NCBI GenBank assembly: GCA_007026445.1 | Contig: VDMD01000253.1 | Coordinates: forward strand, 1 to 22,221 | From: Schizophyllum amplum | Lineage: Eukaryota; Basidiomycota; Agaricomycetes; Agaricales; Schizophyllaceae | Length of the DNA stretch: 22,221 bases | Direction of reading: 5' to 3' | Shown here: one piece after another, positions 18,801-22,221 of the stretch | Numbering within the stretch: position 1 is the first letter of the stretch | Layout of the letters: each line of letters begins with the position of its first letter | The notes under the pieces: model-generated | Database searches by the model: none | Seen by the model: the letters and a program-made list of their open reading frames with translations, nothing else | Told to the model about the DNA's origin: nothing | Made by a program: the position numbers and the translations under genes

Positions 18801-21629
18801 ACAGCAGAGCATGAAGGATGAGATTGTACGTCTGCAAAGCGAACTGCGGGAGAGAACAACATGTGCGTAACTTGTCCTAACATGCAAATTTTGATAAGGC
18901 TGACGATAATTTAGTGCCAGATGTCGACATGCCTTATGTCTCTCCTACTGCACCTCCATCACCTTTGCCTGCAAAAGCGGCTGACATAGGGCCTCCCCGA
19001 GTAGTGTTTGGCAAAGGTGAGCCATCCAAATTATGGGAATGACTTGGATAATTGACATGAACCGCAGGTGGCAGCATGACAAGCATATCAACAGCTTTCC
19101 GTATGTCTTACGCAAATGCTACTTCTGCACTGAACTGAACTCACTACAGCCTCGAGGACAACAAAGCCATTGCCACTACGCGCACACGAAACAACTCGGG
19201 TGACAAACGGTATGCAGGAGCAATATTTGTGCACAAGATTATACTCACATCGTTGATAATTTAGATGCCGCCAAGGTCATCCACAAAAGTCCTACACAGC
19301 CTCAGATCAACGGATACGAGAGTGACGATAGTGATGCTCTATACCGAGGACCGAACAGTCCCCCACCACGAAAGCGTCAAAAACTCGGAACAGCATCTAC
19401 CAATTTCACTGGACATCTAGAAAGTGAACAGGTTGCAGGTTCCGTCCCCGATTATACGACCACTCCTCATAATTGTGAAGCAAGTGCTGTGTTGGAAGCG
19501 CCCGCGCCATGTGTGTATCCGTCTACAGAGTTGTCTTCTTTTACTGACTATCGATAGACTTCGAACCAGTGCAAGGCATGGAATGCATCCGCGATAAGCC
19601 ATACCCCATTGGGCAACCTCCTGATTCAACTGATGTTGTCTTTGGGCTACAAACCCTTATGCGTGACACCTCCGCTAAGTGGAAGTCCCTCGAGCAGCGC
19701 GTAGCAGTGGCCACGATGATGGAACTGAAGCGGGACATGATTGTCAGCGTGCGAACCGGTGGAGGAAAGTCCATGGTCGTACTTGTCCCTACCCTCTATG
19801 AGCGTGGTTCAGTGTGCATCCTAATGGTTCCTTTGCATGCCCTGCAACAAGATTGGAAGCGACGGATGGACGACATGGACGTCCGCTACGAAGAATTCCT
19901 AGGATCGAAGCATAAAGGACCGCCACAACGCCTGACGGGGGAACATGGAATCATCATCGTCTCCGTTGATGTTGCACGAAACCGACTGTGGAAGGAGGCT
20001 TTGGGCGAGCTGATAGGATCGGGAGTCACAATTACTCGCACTGTCATTGACGAAGGTCACCTCTTCCTCACTTCGCAGTTCCGTCCGAACCTCAACGACG
20101 TCTACGAACTGCGGATGGTAGAATGCCCACTTGTCATTCTCTCCGCAACTATGCCGCCTGCTTCTATACCGTGGTACACCTCTGCCTTGAATTTGGAACG
20201 CCCACTCGTAATTCGCGGCTGCACCGATCGTCCGGAGCTTGCCTATCAAGTCCAAAAACCCTGGAGCAGAATAGCCGACATCAACAATCGCATTCGCAGG
20301 ATCATAGCGGAGAAGGTCTTAGCTCCGGAAGACCGCTACATGATCTACGTCAATACCATCAAAGACGGCTACCTCCTCAAGGACGCTCTCGGCATTCCTG
20401 TCTATCATGGCTCTAACACCGAAGACTCATCGACATGCACCGACCAGACCTATCCCATATCACATGCCGATCAGAAGATCATCTACGATGGATGGCTTGC
20501 GGGCGATCACCGCGGTCTCATCTGCACTAGTGCACTATCAGCTGGCAACGACTACGCCAATGTTCGTGTTGTCGTCATGGCAGGCACACCACCCGATGCA
20601 GTTGCAATGCTTCAAGCGGTTGGTCGAGCGGGCAGGGACGGACGGCGGGCTTGGGCGATTTTGATGCCGAGCGTGAAAATGTTGCCAACTGCTGCCTCAG
20701 AGGAGATGAAGGAGCTGCTGGGACGTGCAGTTGTTGCGAAGATTGCGTACAGGTTGGACGAGCTCAACGTTAGCCATCCTGATCGTTGCGTTCGCAAACT
20801 CCTCAACCAGTTCAACGATGGCATAGGGAAGAAGTGCTGGGAGCTTCATGGTGCTGAATTATGCTATCTCTGCAGACAATGTGCGTCTGATCCCATCCAT
20901 AATTATCCGGCTCTAGCTCATAATTTGCTTGCAGATTGGTCGTTGCTAGATGACGAGGACAGAACAAGGCTTGCGCAGGATGCCTACAAGGAGCCCGTAT
21001 ACCCTCCACTTCAGCCTCTACTCCCCTCAAAATTCCAGTCACAGCCTGAGCCCTCCGCACTGAAGCGAAAGCTACAGACCGCATTTGGGCCGGTACGGGA
21101 GCAGGCACACCAACGCACCGTCAAGCGTCTGGGTGACAAGGCAGCCACGATAGCGCAGTACAAGGCTGTCCTTGACTACGCGGATAAAGCGTGCGGATAC
21201 TGCTTGCTTCTCGAGATGAACGGCGATGTGCACAGTATTCCCAACAAGGTGCACTGGCCGAAGCACTGCGAGTACTTGCAGGATTTAGCCGACTTCGAGT
21301 ACGTCCGCGACAAAATCGACTACAAGTATTCGCTGTGCTTCACATGCCACTTCCAGAGTATGGGTTCGAACAGGTTGCACAAGAAGATTGTCAAACAGGA
21401 TCCCAGCTGTCACACACACGCGCGATTGGTGTTACCGATGGCTTGGGCGATATTGCATAACGACAAGCTGAAGAAGGAGGCGATGGATGCTTTACAGGTT
21501 AAGGGCAGGCATAACTGGGACAGTGCGAAAGCATTTATGATGTGGCTGGCAGATGAAAAGGCGACAAAACACCCGACTTCAGGTATGGCAATAATGGAGT
21601 TTGTGCGGCAGAAGTTTTTAGATAAATAG
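15877..21629 (+). CDS. Zinc finger / tyrosine-recombinase-like / RecQ helicase fusion (telomere-linked helicase)
   Basis: Exons: 15877-15900, 15954-16852, 16995-18862, 18915-19016, 19068-19100, 19150-19209, 19265-19510, 19558-21629 (5304 nt, about 1767 residues). Every intron is GT-AG and keeps frame; the last five splice in phase 1. Zinc fingers: C76-x2-C79-x11-H91-x4-H96 and C149-x2-C152-x12-H165-x4-C170, the OrsD-type pattern. Tyrosine-recombinase motifs: R629 (GGPARGTEL), K663, R755 (IPVRH), H789 (SGHTP), Y798 (RIYGVS). A coiled coil spans ~877-927 and an acidic linker with a PPRKRQK basic patch follows. The RecQ-type SF2 motor has motif I RTGGGKS (1143-1149), motif II DEGH (1242-1245), SAT (1273-1275) and motif VI QAVGRAGRDG (1430-1439). 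The C-terminus has CxxC/CxxxxH clusters (CGYC, CFTC, CHTH) as in telomere-linked helicases. The RecQ part would unwind DNA at chromosome ends; the recombinase part is predicted to cut and rejoin DNA through Y798. A gene finder might split this at ~18870; the phase-matched intron chain argues against it. The 142-nt second intron is the least certain join. Confidence 0.9.
20881..20934 (+). other. Possible additional in-frame intron in the helicase exon
   Basis: A 54-nt segment begins GTGCGT and ends TTGCAG. It contains CATAATT twice, a motif shared with other introns of this gene. Being a multiple of three without stops, it can be spliced or retained. Splicing joins CRQ to YWSLLDDEDRT; retention adds 18 residues (CASDPIHNYPALAHNLLA in place of Y). 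Confidence 0.45.
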
Positions 21630-22069
21630 CATGTTTAATACCGAACACATGTTCATAATTGTCAAGCCACAGCAGACAATTAAGTGTGACGAAGATGCGG
21701 TGGTATATATAGTTGGAGGGATATAAAAAGAACAAATAAAATTAAATCAGTAAAGGCATTTATAAGACAGATGTACACATGTTGTTTAAGAAGTATGTAA
21801 GCCGTAGTACGAGTGCGAGTGCGTAAGCGAGTTGTGTACAAGATATAAGAAGAATAAAGGAATTTGATCAAGTTTGGGCAGTGTATGTTGTATATGTGTT
21901 TAGTAGGTGATTATAGTTAAGGTAAAGGTCATTATTGGTTGTTCGTTTGTTAAGGCATGTAGAGTTATGCAAAGTAATTGTATCATGTGCAAATGGCAAG
22001 CAAGGATGATACAGAGGTCAATGTAGACAAGCAAAGGCGCAGTAACCCGAGATGAGCCGCAGCAGGATT
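21630..22069. other. AT-rich subtelomeric spacer
   Basis: 440 bp between the helicase stop codon and the telomere, markedly richer in A, T and G on this strand than the rest of the window. AATAAA occurs near 21734 and 21853 and could serve as polyadenylation signals. No gene, degenerate telomere repeat or known subtelomeric repeat is recognised. Confidence 0.6.
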
Positions 22070-22221
22070 TTAGGGTTAGGGTTAGGGTTAGGGTTAGGGT
22101 TAGGGTTAGGGTTAGGGTTAGGGTTAGGGTTAGGGTTAGGGTTAGGGTTAGGGTTAGGGTTAGGGTTAGGGTTAGGGTTAGGGTTAGGGTTAGGGTTAGG
22201 GTTAGGGTTAGGGTTAGGGTT
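22070..22221 (+). repeat. Telomere, (TTAGGG)25
   Basis: Twenty-five perfect TTAGGG units plus TT running to the end of the window, G-rich strand 3'-ward. This is the terminal repeat of the right chromosome end. The switch from unique sequence (GCAGGATT) to repeat is abrupt, with no variant units. Confidence 0.98.

Noticed and set aside
1..22221. CRISPR arrays, rRNA genes and retrotransposon proteins
   Set aside because: No spaced short direct repeats, rRNA-like sequence, or reverse transcriptase or gag-like motifs were found in any frame examined.

Overview
This window is the right-hand end of a fungal chromosome. It finishes in an uninterrupted (TTAGGG)n telomere (22070-22221) on the G-rich strand. 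Dense ~47-55 nt introns with GTGCGT/GTAAGT-type donors and CTNAC-type branch points just before the acceptor, together with the TTAGGG repeat, point to a basidiomycete, most likely an Agaricomycete. The species cannot be fixed from sequence alone. All gene models below were built by hand from reading frames and splice signals, and no database search was possible.

Layout from centromere side to telomere side. (1) 1-4400: GC-rich DNA with a ~1.8 kb tandem duplication. Each unit has a spliced leader-like module carrying a perfect palindrome, then a Pro/Ser-rich gene of unknown function (1230-2189 and 3027-3950), then a conserved 3' segment ending in a 22-bp motif. (2) 4400-7960: decayed-looking exon/intron modules, partly duplicated, with two strong hairpins (4332-4396, 5571-5620). 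(3) 8413-13231: a large 16-exon gene whose central exon carries a ParB/sulfiredoxin-like signature (GNHRR), with tandemly duplicated exons near its 5' end and a Lys-rich nuclear-type tail. A remnant of a similar tail follows. (4) 13792-15876: gene-poor DNA with a 23-bp minisatellite that is open in every frame. (5) 15877-21629: one eight-exon gene reading toward the telomere and ending 440 bp from it.

The gene in (5) is the main discovery candidate. Reading through seven phase-consistent introns joins an N-terminal pair of OrsD-like zinc fingers, a central domain with the full catalytic order and spacing of a tyrosine recombinase (R629, K663, R755, H789, Y798), a coiled coil, and a C-terminal RecQ-type helicase (a telomere-linked helicase, TLH) with Cys/His clusters. 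A zinc-finger / tyrosine-recombinase / RecQ fusion next to a telomere suggests that at least some telomere-linked helicases belong to, or derive from, a recombinase-driven mobile element. The recombinase call rests on motif reading only and needs profile or structure comparison.
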